Shown: positions 1 to 8,754, counted from the stretch's first letter. The stretch is 53,113 nucleotides of DNA from Deltaproteobacteria bacterium (GCA_013151635.1 JAADHV010000100.1:1-53113), one strand, 5' to 3'. Notes: generated by a model from the letters alone, not told the origin. Program-made: numbers and translations.

Positions 1-2
1 GC

Positions 3-272
3 TCAGATGGGGGAACCGGTGGAGGTGCTTTTAGAAATATGTATGGGAAATTTCTTATTGAAGCTTCTGATATGTTTAATTCAAAAGAAATGGCTGATAT
101 TGGAAAAAAATTTATTCAAATAGCCAAAGCTTGGGATGCAACCGCAAATCATTTAAAAATGCTATACGAAACTGCTAATCTTAAAATCCTTGATGATGTT
201 TCAAATAGAATTAATGAAATTGCGAATAATGAAAAAGAATCATTAATAATGCTGTTAAAGACAGTTAAATAA
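3..272 (+). CDS. C-terminal part of a BtrH_N/DUF4872-like protein (5' end outside window)
   Basis: The open frame is already running at the window edge (first complete codon at base 3) and ends with TAA at 270-272, so only about 89 C-terminal residues are present. The first residues read SDGGTGGGAFRNMYGKFL, followed by an amphipathic helical tail. A glycine-rich GTGGG-x-FR segment followed by a helix resembles the C-terminal domain (DUF4872) of butirosin BtrH-type acyltransferase/peptidase-like proteins. The ATG at 39 falls inside this motif and is unlikely to be the true start. The family call is from memory of the motif and is moderate; the function of the whole protein cannot be judged from the tail. 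Confidence 0.5.
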   Translation, partial: SDGGTGGGAFRNMYGKFLIEASDMFNSKEMADIGKKFIQIAKAWDATANHLKMLYETANLKILDDVSNRINEIANNEKESLIMLLKTVK

Positions 273-391
273 TATAAAGCGTACACAAATCGTTACACCT
301 GATATTTTTCCGCTACACTCTGAAATGCAGGTGAACTCATCCGATACAACGACATTGAAGGTGCAAAATATATAACAAAAATACAGATTTT

Positions 392-721
392 TTAGTGGCT
401 TAGCTTAGAACTAGCGAGACGATTGAGGCTTACACCAGCTTCTGCTGCTTTGATGGCGAGAGCACGATGAATTTCAGGAGGTACCCGAACCATAAATTTC
501 CCACTATAGTTTTTTATAGCAATAGGCTCTGGTACTTTTTCTTTGCGGTCTCTCATATCAATTATTACATCTTCAACAACATTTCTAATGCCTTTTAGGG
601 CGCCTTCTGGTGTTTCCGCTAACCAACTTAAACCAGGAAATTCTGCACATAACCCGACATATTCATCGTCATCTGCTGACCAAGTCACACGATATGTATA
701 GTGATCATCTATTATTGCCAT
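392..721 (-). CDS. hicB: HicB-type antitoxin
   Basis: This 109-residue protein is the antitoxin of a type II toxin-antitoxin pair. Residues 1-60 have the HicB partially degraded RNase H-like fold (Y-x-V-x-W-x3-D-x-EYVG, then FPGLSWLAETPEGAL). Residues 75-109 look like a ribbon-helix-helix DNA-binding tail (GKFMVRVPPEIHRALAIKAA, then SLNRL). HicB proteins neutralise HicA and repress their own promoter through this tail. The gene follows hicA on the same strand and its start overlaps the hicA 3' end by 17 bp, which implies translational coupling. Both halves look intact. Confidence 0.88.
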   Translation of the reverse strand: MAIIDDHYTYRVTWSADDDEYVGLCAEFPGLSWLAETPEGALKGIRNVVEDVIIDMRDRKEKVPEPIAIKNYSGKFMVRVPPEIHRALAIKAAEAGVSLNRLASSKLSH

Positions 722-968
722 TTTCTACCTCCAACCTTTCAATAGCTTTTAATATCTGCCGTACTTGATAGGCTTTTGCTTTCCCTTTAGAGTTTTGTAT
801 ATTAACACGCGGATCACCTCTCCATGGGGTTTTATATACCCTGTGACTTGAGCCTGATTGTCGAGCGTCTCCAAAGTAGTAGAAATCACACACTTTGCAT
901 AATTCTGAAAATTTTGTGTCTTTAGGATTATTTTTAAACTGTTTTAATTTCTCAGTTATGCTTTTCAT
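705..968 (-). CDS. hicA: HicA-type mRNA interferase toxin
   Basis: This 87-residue protein belongs to the HicA family, small double-stranded-RNA-binding-fold RNases that cleave mRNA when not bound by HicB. The family histidine is seen in GSSHRVYK, followed by a basic strand (RVNIQNSKGKAKAYQVRQIL) typical of HicA C termini. It is slightly longer than many HicA proteins because of about 25 N-terminal residues. It is the first gene of the pair, the toxin-first order usual for hicAB. The promoter called at 975-1002 would start transcription almost on the ATG, so the message may be leaderless; no Shine-Dalgarno site is visible. Confidence 0.85.
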   Translation of the reverse strand: MKSITEKLKQFKNNPKDTKFSELCKVCDFYYFGDARQSGSSHRVYKTPWRGDPRVNIQNSKGKAKAYQVRQILKAIERLEVENGNNR

Positions 969-974
969 ATGAAT

Positions 975-1002
975 ATGATATCACTATTAGTATCAAAGTC
1001 AA
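975..1002 (-). promoter_or_regulatory. Promoter of hicAB with overlapping inverted repeat
   Basis: On the minus strand a TTGACT -35 box (1002-997) is followed after 16 bp by a TATCAT -10 box (980-975). The spacer contains the inverted repeat ACTA-T-TAGT (983-991), a possible HicB operator. The predicted transcript start is within a few bases of the hicA ATG at 968. Confidence 0.55.
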
Positions 1003-1064
1003 GTTGAAATAATCTGCAAATAAGGTTTGTAATTTGATTCTGAAAGTCTGCAGTAAAACACAAC

Positions 1065-1080
1065 GCCCGAGCTAACGGGC
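1065..1080. repeat. Short GC-rich hairpin beside the recombinase remnant, possible attC-like vestige
   Basis: GCCCG (1065-1069) and CGGGC (1076-1080) form a 5-bp stem with a 6-base loop containing GCTAAC. A TAAC core in a short hairpin next to an integron-type integrase fragment recalls half of an attC site, but no second half or R'/R'' pair can be completed here. It may be chance. Confidence 0.25.
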
Positions 1081-1089
1081 AAATTTGTC

Positions 1090-1263
1090 ATGTTCAGCAG
1101 TGCCCATACTTTTCGCCACAGCTTTGCCACTCATCTTCTGGAAAGAGGCACGGATATTCGGACAGTTCAGGCATTGCTGGGGCATAAATATATCTCAGCG
1201 ACTATGATTTACACTTCCATTCAAAGCAAGAATTTAAAAGCTTTTCAAGATCCTCCTTTGTAA
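1090..1263 (+). pseudogene. Remnant of a tyrosine recombinase (integron/XerC-like integrase), C-terminal catalytic part only
   Basis: A 57-codon frame matches the C-terminal catalytic region of tyrosine recombinases. It reads [30 protein letters not shown], then TMIYTSI. These hold the box II Arg (HTFR), the LGH histidine and the nucleophilic Tyr (IYT). The wording DIRTVQ-x-LLGH with TMIYT is closest to integron integrases in my memory. Everything upstream (core-binding domain and first catalytic Arg) is missing, and the frame upstream of 1090 has no integrase similarity. Its last codons overlap the antisense 3' end of the alcohol dehydrogenase gene (1202-1263), so a rearrangement breakpoint probably lies near 1200. 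This is a decayed mobile-element scar. Confidence 0.75.
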
Positions 1264-2275
1264 ATTTTCTGGGATTTGTGGTACTGTTGACATTGCTTGT
1301 GCTCTTTTCAACAATTGACTTGAAATGATCTTTTTCAAGCACATCCCTGGTTAAGCTTAAATTCTCAACCATCTGACCGGCTTGTGTCATAACCTGTTTC
1401 ACAATGGGTTCTATCCTCCGGTACTTATCCGGGACAGCGTCCCTGTTGAAATCACACACCGCCTCCAGTGTCTGGGCAATGAGCCACCCGTGGACAGATC
1501 CGTGATAGAATCCGCCTATGGTATTGGCCATGGCATGGGAAAGTCCCAGTCCTGCGTGCATCATGGCTGCTCCTGCAAGGAGGCTGGCCTCCTGCATATC
1601 TTTTCTGGCATCAAGGTTTCTGCCATCCTTGACTGCGGCTTTAAAGCTTCTCAGGATAAGCTGCATGCTCTCAAAGGACAACCCATCTGTAAACCCGTTG
1701 GAACTTGAAGACACATACGCTTCCACAGCATGGGAAAACGCGTCCATACCAGTGGAAAAAGTCAAAGCCGGGGGCATGGTTATCGTCAGTTGAGGGTCCA
1801 GCAGGGCAAGGTCAGGTATTCGTGTGCACAGGCTTATTTTTTCGTTGCTGCCTGCAGCCGTTATCACCGACCACGGGGAAATCTCAGAACCTGTACCGGA
1901 AGTTGTCGGAATGGTAATAAAAATAGAAGCACGGGTTTCGTCTGCAATGATCTTTGACGCATCAATGGGTGAACCGCCTCCAAACGCAATAACACCGTCG
2001 CACTCCTCGGCGCCATATACGATTTTCCCCTGTTCAATATTATCTGTGGTGGGATTAGGTTCTACACCATCAAAAACGACAGCAGTGAAGCTCTCTTTTG
2101 AAAGGTTTTGTTTCAAATCACAGATCATGGATCTGTTCCACTCCATGATCTGGCTGGTTACTAGTAAAAACCGCTTTACACTGCTGGGGGCCGTCAGGCC
2201 GGTAATTCTTTTGGCCAGGGTATCCATTGAATTTACTCCGAATACCACAGGGCATTGTAATGAAAATTCGTACAT
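1202..2275 (-). CDS. Iron-containing alcohol dehydrogenase
   Basis: This 357-residue protein belongs to the group III (Fe-dependent) alcohol dehydrogenases, which interconvert alcohols and aldehydes with NAD(P)H in the cytoplasm. Visible signatures are the dinucleotide-binding [19 protein letters not shown], the metal-ligand region [15 protein letters not shown] and the second ligand region [20 protein letters not shown]; the expected Asp and three His ligands are present. It is about 20-30 residues shorter than common members, mostly after the last ligand. The start has a good AAGGAG site within the end of the upstream oxidoreductase gene, which stops 2 bases before this ATG. The pairing suggests joint aldehyde/alcohol metabolism. 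The last few codons run into the recombinase remnant. Confidence 0.9.
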   Translation of the reverse strand: MYEFSLQCPVVFGVNSMDTLAKRITGLTAPSSVKRFLLVTSQIMEWNRSMICDLKQNLSKESFTAVVFDGVEPNPTTDNIEQGKIVYGAEECDGVIAFGGGSPIDASKIIADETRASIFITIPTTSGTGSEISPWSVITAAGSNEKISLCTRIPDLALLDPQLTITMPPALTFSTGMDAFSHAVEAYVSSSSNGFTDGLSFESMQLILRSFKAAVKDGRNLDARKDMQEASLLAGAAMMHAGLGLSHAMANTIGGFYHGSVHGWLIAQTLEAVCDFNRDAVPDKYRRIEPIVKQVMTQAGQMVENLSLTRDVLEKDHFKSIVEKSTSNVNSTTNPRKFTKEDLEKLLNSCFEWKCKS

Positions 2276-2277
2276 TT

Positions 2278-4106
2278 TTATATTCCCAGCTCCTTTAAAA
2301 CTTCCCTTCCGGGAATGCCGTTTTTATCCCATCCCCGGAAAGTGTAATAGTCGTTGATCATGGTGTCCATATCAGGACAATTTCCCTTTGTTCCCCCTTC
2401 TTTAAGGACTTCATCTGAAAGGCGGCCCGGCAGCCGGTCGTCCCTGGCTGTAATCCCGCATTCAATGTTGTACATCCGTTTCAGGTTGAACATCCGTTTT
2501 CCTGCTTTGAGCATCTCTTCCATCTCCATGCTCCACCCTGTAACAAAATTGAGGCACTCAAGCAGGTCTGTCACACTTATATCTGCATACAGGAGAAACT
2601 TGCAGGTCTTAAGAGAATCAAAAAGTCCCATGAGATCCTGCATCTTGGCAACCATCTTACCCTTTCCTTTATTGCTGAAACGATCCATTATCGTTATGAG
2701 CCCGAGTTCCGGCACTGTGAATGCTCCTTCAACTCCATGAGTCAGGCCTGCAAGATGACAGGCACCCCTGTTGGACGTGGCATAGGACAGGCCTGTGCTG
2801 AAATGGGCTCTCGGGTCGGGTCATGAGCAGGCAACTCAAGCCCCTTTACGTGAAGGGCAAAGGACAAAGATTCCACTCCTATTGCTTTTGAAGCGCTCCT
2901 TATGCCTTTTCCGAGGACCTGGCCGAATCCTTTATTTTCACCAATCTGCTTCACCATGTCAACCATGGCATCATGGTTTCCCCATGTAAGGGAAAGCCCG
3001 TCACAATCTTTTTTTGTAATCAATCCTTTTTCAAAGGCCTCCATGGCAAAAGCAATTGCGGCACCAACCGAGATGGTGTCCATGCCGTACCGGTTGCAGA
3101 GTTCATTTGCCTTGCAAACAGCTTCCAGGTTGTCCACCAGGCAGTAACTGCCGAAACTTGCCATGGTCTCATATTCAGGACCCGACCCTTCAATCCCGGC
3201 ATATTGGCCCGAGGTTATGGAAATCTTTCTCCCGCACCCTACAGGGCATGCACCACAGGCAAAACGTCCCTTGAGAAATCTTTTTGCCATAACTTCTCCT
3301 GAGAGTTTTTCAGCATTCTGCCATCTTCCCGCAGCAAAATTTTTTATGGGCAGTTCCCCTGAGGCTTCCAGGGACATGATACCGCCTGATGTCCCATAGC
3401 AGCCAAGAAAAGATGCAGCATCCTTGATCCTTGCAACCATGTTTTTTATCTTAGCTTCAAGGCTTTTTTTATCAGCCACCTCTATTTTTTTGTCACCAAG
3501 AACAACAACAGCCTTAAGGCCCTTGGAACCCATCACTGCACCCAGGCCGCACCGCCCTGCTGCACGGCTGTCTTTTCCATCGTGCATGATTGATGCTAAA
3601 ACCACCCCTCTTTCCCCTGCCTGACCAATGCAGGCGACCTGGACTCTCCTGCCCAGCTCCTTTTTCAGCATGGATGATGTGGTATGGGTATCTTTGCCCC
3701 ATAAATGGGATGCTTTTTCTATTTTTACATCAGCGCCTTTAATAAATACATACACAGGCTCTGATGATTTCCCGCTGATAATAATACCGTCAAACCCGGT
3801 CTTTTTCAGCATGGTTCCCCACCTGCCGCCAACATCACTCTCCCCCCAGATGCCTGTTAAAGGGGATTTTGCCACCACGGAATGACGACCCGAGCTGGGT
3901 ATCCCTGTGCCTGTGAACGGCCCGGTATTAAAAATCAACAGGTTATCCGGGCCAAGAGGATCTGTTTTCCTGCCTGTTCCGGTAAAAAGGGTGTGTGCCC
4001 CCAGTCCGCTGCCGCCAACGTATTTCAATACAGTTTCCCGGCTCTCCTCCCGGACATGGAAAGAACCGGAACTCAAATCAATGTTGAGATATCTGTGATG
4101 ATACAA
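2278..4106 (-). pseudogene. Aldehyde ferredoxin oxidoreductase (AOR family), frameshifted
   Basis: AOR enzymes oxidise aldehydes to carboxylates with ferredoxin, using a tungsto- or molybdo-bispterin and one [4Fe-4S] cluster. The first frame (454 codons, TTG start at 4106 after an AGGGA site) has the N-terminal pterin domain, the cluster motif CGACPVGCGR and ends at ELPAHDP followed by non-homologous residues and a stop at 2742. In the next frame homology resumes at once (AHFSTGLSYATSNRGACHL) and continues to 2278, with DSLKTC (fourth cluster Cys) and ECGITARDDRLPGR. The break is a 5-bp tandem duplication at 2811-2820; removing one unit gives a continuous frame of about 607 residues, the normal family length. 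Everything else looks conserved, so the lesion is recent, a phase-variable state, or a sequencing error. Confidence 0.88.
2811..2820. repeat. 5-bp tandem duplication (TCGGG twice) that breaks the AOR frame
   Basis: The plus strand reads TCGGGTCGGG. On the coding strand the Asp-Pro-Arg codons of the conserved HDPRA segment become GACCCGACCCGA. Deleting either 5-bp copy restores the family sequence LPAHDPRAHFS without a stop. Confidence 0.85.
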
Positions 4107-4127
4107 TTTTTTCCCTGAAAACCTGAA

Positions 4128-4161
4128 CCGGGATACCCTTTTTGTAAAAAAAGCATCCCGG
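4128..4161 (-). terminator. Hairpin between the ABC substrate-binding gene and the AOR gene
   Basis: CCGGGAT (4128-4134) pairs with ATCCCGG (4155-4161), and an inner run of T pairs with a run of A, so the whole segment can fold into one long stem-loop. It lies 45 bp past the stop of the substrate-binding protein gene and just before the AOR start. The T tract after it is weak, so it could be a terminator, a 3' mRNA stabiliser, or both. Confidence 0.5.
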
Positions 4162-4205
4162 CCGGGTCATATTTAAGGTTAAACTATCTTTTTAGGAAAT
4201 ATATG

Positions 4206-5126
4206 TTATTTTTGTTTTTTAATAATAAGCCCGACACCCTTAAGCCAGCTTTTTGCCACAGCGTCAGGTTTCTCACCGTTTACATTCACCCTGAAATTGA
4301 GCCTTGTCATGGTAGCCGTGTCAAGTGACGGACCGATCTCTCCTAATACGAATTTAAGTTTCGGGTATAGCTTAAGCACAGAGGCGCGAACAACAGGTGC
4401 AGGATTGTAGATAGGGAAAAAGTTCTTGTCATCTTCAAGAACGGTCAAATTGTAATCCTTGATCTCACCGTCCGTGGCAAATGCCATTCCGCACATGACT
4501 ATACCGTCGCGTACCGCTTTTTTCGCCAGGGGAATCTCCATCTTTTTCACGCTGCTGTCAGGGATATCCTTTCCAAACTTAAGGCCGTAGTGCTCCATCA
4601 TCCCTTTAAAGCCGTCAATCCTGGAGTAGAACTCGGCACCAACTGCAACCGTCATTTTCATAGGATTGCTTTTAATCCAGCCGGCCCAGTCTGAAAGGGT
4701 TTTGATTCCAAGTTTATCAGCAGTTTTGGTCTTCATTGTGATTGCATAGGTATTGTTGAACTTTGCAGGGGTGAGCCAGACCAGGCCGTTTTTGGCATCT
4801 TCAGCTTTTACTTTGTCATACAGGGCAGTCGCATCCCTGACAATCTCCTTTTTCTTGAACAATGAAAGCCAGGCTGTTCCGGTATATTCCATGTAAACAT
4901 CAACCTGATCCTGTTTCAGGGCTTCACGATTCACATTCGTTCCCCCTAAGCTGGTACGGTCTTCAACAGGAATCCCACGATCCTTGAGCAGGTTTACCAT
5001 AATCTTTCCAAGAATTATCTGCTCGGTAAAATTTTTAGATGCGACTTTTACAGGGGCTTTTGCAAAAGAAGGCATTGGAAGCACAATGAATGTAAGTGCT
5101 GTCATTAAAAGAACCAGTTTTTTCAT
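4206..5126 (-). CDS. Glycine betaine/choline-type ABC transporter substrate-binding protein (ProX/OpuCC family)
   Basis: This 306-residue protein binds a quaternary amine osmolyte outside the membrane and delivers it to the permeases encoded just upstream. Residues 1-22 form a signal peptide (MKKLVLLMTALTFIVLPMPS, then FAKA) without a lipobox. The mature part begins with the family pattern KVASKNFTEQIILGKI and has LGGTNVNREAL and DVYMEYTGTAW, typical of OpuAC-type periplasmic domains. Length matches the family. It is the last gene of a minus-strand set with two permeases and one ATPase, separated from the permease by 106 bp with a hairpin. The actual ligand (betaine, carnitine, choline) cannot be told from sequence. 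Confidence 0.9.
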   Translation of the reverse strand: MKKLVLLMTALTFIVLPMPSFAKAPVKVASKNFTEQIILGKIMVNLLKDRGIPVEDRTSLGGTNVNREALKQDQVDVYMEYTGTAWLSLFKKKEIVRDATALYDKVKAEDAKNGLVWLTPAKFNNTYAITMKTKTADKLGIKTLSDWAGWIKSNPMKMTVAVGAEFYSRIDGFKGMMEHYGLKFGKDIPDSSVKKMEIPLAKKAVRDGIVMCGMAFATDGEIKDYNLTVLEDDKNFFPIYNPAPVVRASVLKLYPKLKFVLGEIGPSLDTATMTRLNFRVNVNGEKPDAVAKSWLKGVGLIIKKQK

Positions 5127-5193
5127 AATAAATCCTCCAGAAAAAAATCATTTAATATTTATTGTTGCGGGCAAAATGCGCACAACGCCATAT

Positions 5194-5223
5194 GGCCGGA
5201 TATTAATTGATTCATACCCGGCC
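5194..5223 (-). other. Intercistronic hairpin between permease and substrate-binding protein genes
   Basis: GGCCGG (5194-5199) pairs with CCGGCC (5218-5223) around an 18-base AT-rich loop in the 106-bp gap. Such hairpins often adjust the ratio of binding protein to membrane subunits in ABC operons. The stem is only 6 bp. Confidence 0.35.
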
Positions 5224-5232
5224 TTTTAACGG

Positions 5233-5997
5233 TTAAGCCATTTTTACTTCATTCGTCCGGACTCCTCTTGAAACGAGAAACTTTTCAGAAACGCTCAGGC
5301 AATAGTCAAACAGCATGGCAATGAGGGCCACTGGCACGGCACCTGCCACCATGATACCCGTGTCGACCAGAGCAATTCCGGTAAATATCCAGAACCCGAG
5401 TCCGCCGCCGCCGATAAGAAATGCCAGGGGGGCTGTTCCGACAATAATGGCTGTTGCTGTCCTGACTCCGCCTGCAATAACAGGCATGGCATTGGGAAGT
5501 TCAATCTGAAACAGAATCTGTTTTCTGGTCATTCCCATTCCTGTGGCTGCCTCGATGACATCTTTGCTCACCGAATCAATCCCTGCATATGTATTCCTGA
5601 CAATGGGCGCCACTGCCTGGAGAAAAAGTGCAATCAGCGCAGGTACCATACCAATGCCTGAAAGACCGATAAGAGGCAGAAACCCGTAGGCCATGGCAAT
5701 CACACCAAGCGAGGGGACAGACTGCCAGACATTGACCACAGCCATTATGGCCGAAGACACCTTTTCCATGCTTTTCCGTGTCATCATGGTCCCAAGGCTC
5801 ACTCCCACAAGGGCTGCACAGAACATGCTGATAATGACCAGGACAAAGTGCTCATAAACCAGTTTGAAAAACTCCGGGATATTTTTGATCGTGTAGTCCC
5901 AGGCCCCGTAATAGGTATAAAGCCATACAATAAAAAGAATCGTTAAAAAGACCGGCACCAGCCTTTTGACCAGCCGTAATAGAACTCGTAAAGTCAT
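5233..5997 (-). CDS. Osmoprotectant ABC transporter permease (OpuCB/OpuCD-like)
   Basis: This 254-residue integral membrane protein has one N-terminal segment (about residues 12-28) and a five-to-six helix MetI-type permease domain. The coupling-helix EAA loop is visible as VIEAATGMGMTRKQILFQIELPNAMP, shortened here to its key EAATGMG. The segment AFLIGGGGLG is characteristic of betaine/choline permeases. The gene starts 4 bp after the ATPase stop, so it is in the same transcript. It probably pairs with the larger permease at 7126-8610 to form a heterodimeric channel. Confidence 0.88.
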   Translation of the reverse strand: MTLRVLLRLVKRLVPVFLTILFIVWLYTYYGAWDYTIKNIPEFFKLVYEHFVLVIISMFCAALVGVSLGTMMTRKSMEKVSSAIMAVVNVWQSVPSLGVIAMAYGFLPLIGLSGIGMVPALIALFLQAVAPIVRNTYAGIDSVSKDVIEAATGMGMTRKQILFQIELPNAMPVIAGGVRTATAIIVGTAPLAFLIGGGGLGFWIFTGIALVDTGIMVAGAVPVALIAMLFDYCLSVSEKFLVSRGVRTNEVKMA

Positions 5998-6001
5998 GAT
6001 T

Positions 6002-7111
6002 CTATCCTTTCAAGGTTTCTTTGATATCTTCTGTATGAAGCCAGCCAAGCACCTTTTTGACGTCATCCACTACAACCAGGAACCCATAATCATGGGTAAA
6101 AATTTCAGACAGACCGTCCTTGAGACTCGATTGTGCCGTAAGCCATGCATTGGTCGGGGCAACTGCATCTTTAACCCGGGTTGCTTTATCAGGAATACCA
6201 TGCTTGTCAATTATCCCTGTGAGTGTACCTTCTCCATCCACTGCAATAAGGTATCTGGTGTCAGTTTTTGAAAACATGTTACAGGCGGTGTCAATGGTTT
6301 CATCCTGATGAATCACCGGGGGGTTGTCTTTCATTGCCCGTTTTATAGTAAACAGGTTGAGACGTTTGAGCGTCCTGTCTCCACCCACAAAATCAGCGAC
6401 AAAATCGTTTTTCGGATAGGTCAGCACTTCTTCCGGGGATGCGAACTGGACCAGGCGGCCGTCTTTTAACAGGCAGATTTTATCTCCCATTTTTATAGCC
6501 TCATCAATATCATGGGTGACAAATACAATGGTTTTTTTAACCTTTTCCTGTATTTTTAAGAATTCATTCTGCAGATGCTCCCTGTTAATAGGGTCAATGG
6601 CGCCAAACGGTTCATCCATAAGCATGATGGGCGGGTCTCCGGCCATAGCCCTGGCAACACCGATCCGCTGCTGCTGACCGCCGGAAAGTTCATTCGGGTA
6701 CCTGTCCCGGTACTCGTCAGGGGCAAGATTGACGATTTCAAGAAGCTGCTGCACTTTTTCATCGATTTTTGCCTTATTCCATTTTAAAAGTTTCGGGATA
6801 ATGGCAATATTCTCACCAATGGTCATATTGGGAAACAGGCCGATATTCTGAATCACGTACCCGATGCTCCTTCGAAGCTCTATGGTATCGAGCCTGGAAA
6901 TATCTCTGCCGTTGATAATGATCTTTCCGCTGGTAATGAGTATCAAGCGGTTGATCATTTTCATTGCAGTGGTTTTGCCACATCCCGAAGGTCCGACGAC
7001 CGTACAGATCTCACCTTCCTCAAGATCAAAGGAGAGTTCATCGACAGCCTTGATATGCCCGGCTCCAGGATATATTTTTGTTACTTTCTGAAGGCTTAAC
7101 ATGATTCCCAT
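6002..7111 (-). CDS. Osmoprotectant ABC transporter ATPase with CBS domains (OpuCA/ProV-like)
   Basis: This 369-residue protein energises the transporter. Its ABC domain has Walker A GPSGCGKT (residues 40-47), the Q loop in VIQNIGLFP, the signature LSGGQQQR, Walker B IMLMDEPFGAIDP and the switch His in VTHD. Residues from about 265 to 369 form a C-terminal tandem CBS module, which in OpuA-type systems senses ionic strength. The start is preceded by AAAGGAG. It lies 14 bp after the large permease gene. All ATPase motifs are intact. Confidence 0.92.
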   Translation of the reverse strand: MGIMLSLQKVTKIYPGAGHIKAVDELSFDLEEGEICTVVGPSGCGKTTAMKMINRLILITSGKIIINGRDISRLDTIELRRSIGYVIQNIGLFPNMTIGENIAIIPKLLKWNKAKIDEKVQQLLEIVNLAPDEYRDRYPNELSGGQQQRIGVARAMAGDPPIMLMDEPFGAIDPINREHLQNEFLKIQEKVKKTIVFVTHDIDEAIKMGDKICLLKDGRLVQFASPEEVLTYPKNDFVADFVGGDRTLKRLNLFTIKRAMKDNPPVIHQDETIDTACNMFSKTDTRYLIAVDGEGTLTGIIDKHGIPDKATRVKDAVAPTNAWLTAQSSLKDGLSEIFTHDYGFLVVVDDVKKVLGWLHTEDIKETLKG

Positions 7112-7125
7112 AATTTTCTCCTTTA

Positions 7126-8610
7126 TTATTCTGTTGCCTGTCTGGATTTAAGCCCGGCCGGTGTAATCCATTCCTCTGCTTTTCCAAGAAAGATATCCGC
7201 CACAATGGCAAGGAGACTCATGGCAATGGCACCTGCAATTACCGAGTCATTGGTTGACATCTGAAGCCCTTCACTTACAAAAAGCCCTAATCCCCCTGCA
7301 CCGATGTATGCGGCAATGGCAGCAATGGCAATCCCCATAACCACTGCTGTTCTGACACCCGCCATAATTATGGGTGCGGAAAGGGGAAGCTGCAGTTGGA
7401 CAAGAAGCTGGAAATTTGTCATTCCCATACCCTTGCCGGCCTCAATAGTGGCAGGGTCCACACTTTTCAGTGCAATATAAGTATTTCTGATAATCGGAAG
7501 CTGGGAATACAAAGCCAATGCCGTGATTGCCGGTACAACCCCGATACCGATACCGTTGACCGCATCCCATGCATTGTCAATGGTTGAAAGAATCGGCATC
7601 ATAAACCCGAACATGGCAATACTGGGTATGGTAATAAGAATGCTTGATATATAAAGAACAATTCCTGCAGCACCCGGATGGCGTGTAATATAAACACCGA
7701 CAGGAACGCCTGTTACAATGGCTATAATCAGGGCAATACCGACAATGCGCATATGGGCGACAAGCTGAACAGATGTTTCATGAAGGTTATTTGCAAAAAA
7801 CTTTATTGGCCCGGATACAAATAACGGATGAATCAGGGTTGAATAGGCAATCACAGAAAAACCCAGTGCAAATATTACCATCCAGAAATCCTCAATAGAG
7901 CGCATGTTATAAAGAACTGCCACCAGGACAAGCAGACACGAAACTGCCAGAACCATAAAAAATCCCCAGGTTTCACTCAGCATAATGGGATCGAGCCTGG
8001 CATAGAATTTTATTGAAAGATCAGAAAGATATAGAAAAATGGAGGCCAGGATAAAAATGATTAAAATATAATAAGATATCCTGCCAAGTGTTCCTCTTTT
8101 ATAACATATCTGCAGATAATATAAAAATCCCCCGGAAAAAAGAAAGGCCGCACCCCATTGGAAAACACCCGACAGGGTTTGAAAAATAAACGTAAGCCCG
8201 GACACAAGGATACATACGACAAGAAACATACTGGGAAAGGGAGTCGTTTTCAGTTTTTCCCCAGGATAAATCATTAAAAAAAGAAGAAGTGAAAACAGCG
8301 GGACAATCAAAATCATTCTAAAAACATCATAGGACGGGAGGAATTCCACATCCAGATCCACAAGATGCAGGAGCATGTTAAGCGGGGATAAAGGATTTTC
8401 CTGCGAAAGAAATTTTCCAGGGAACCATGGCATAAAAAAAGAAATAAAAATTAGAACTGAAAAAAGAAGAAACAACCTGTCAATCCAATTCCAACTGAAA
8501 ACCGACCGGAATTCCACAGATGCAATGGACTTTGAACAATGATGACATTTACTTGAATTTAAAGGCAATTCCTTTTTGCATTCAGGACATATTGGGATTT
8601 CTATCATCAT
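7126..8610 (-). CDS. Osmoprotectant ABC permease with N-terminal zinc ribbon and extra membrane segments
   Basis: This 494-residue protein is about twice the usual permease length. Residues 8-25 form a zinc ribbon with Cys8, Cys11, Cys22 and Cys25 (CPEC and CHHC). Residues about 45-265 contain roughly seven hydrophobic segments without a family I recognise. Residues about 280-490 are a normal MetI-like permease domain with the EAA loop (TIEAGKGMGMTNFQLL) and AAYIGAGGLG. It is the first gene of the transporter operon, with a strong GGAGGTG site before tandem ATG codons. The cytoplasmic ribbon and membrane domain may have a sensory role in osmolyte uptake; that is inference. Confidence 0.85.
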   Translation of the reverse strand: MMIEIPICPECKKELPLNSSKCHHCSKSIASVEFRSVFSWNWIDRLFLLFSVLIFISFFMPWFPGKFLSQENPLSPLNMLLHLVDLDVEFLPSYDVFRMILIVPLFSLLLFLMIYPGEKLKTTPFPSMFLVVCILVSGLTFIFQTLSGVFQWGAAFLFSGGFLYYLQICYKRGTLGRISYYILIIFILASIFLYLSDLSIKFYARLDPIMLSETWGFFMVLAVSCLLVLVAVLYNMRSIEDFWMVIFALGFSVIAYSTLIHPLFVSGPIKFFANNLHETSVQLVAHMRIVGIALIIAIVTGVPVGVYITRHPGAAGIVLYISSILITIPSIAMFGFMMPILSTIDNAWDAVNGIGIGVVPAITALALYSQLPIIRNTYIALKSVDPATIEAGKGMGMTNFQLLVQLQLPLSAPIIMAGVRTAVVMGIAIAAIAAYIGAGGLGLFVSEGLQMSTNDSVIAGAIAMSLLAIVADIFLGKAEEWITPAGLKSRQATE

Positions 8611-8754
8611 CTTTCACCTCCTGATTGTAATAAATTTAACAAAATCTTTCATAATCAACATTGCTTGTCAAGCATAAAGTTGAATTTGATAGGTTTTGTT
8701 ACAGACTTTTTTTATAAAACCGGACCATCTATGAATAATCATTCTATAGTTTCA

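Noticed and set aside
1382-2357. Several plus-strand open frames opposite the alcohol dehydrogenase and AOR genes
   Set aside because: They are antisense shadows of well-supported coding sequence, with no family motifs and no ribosome sites.
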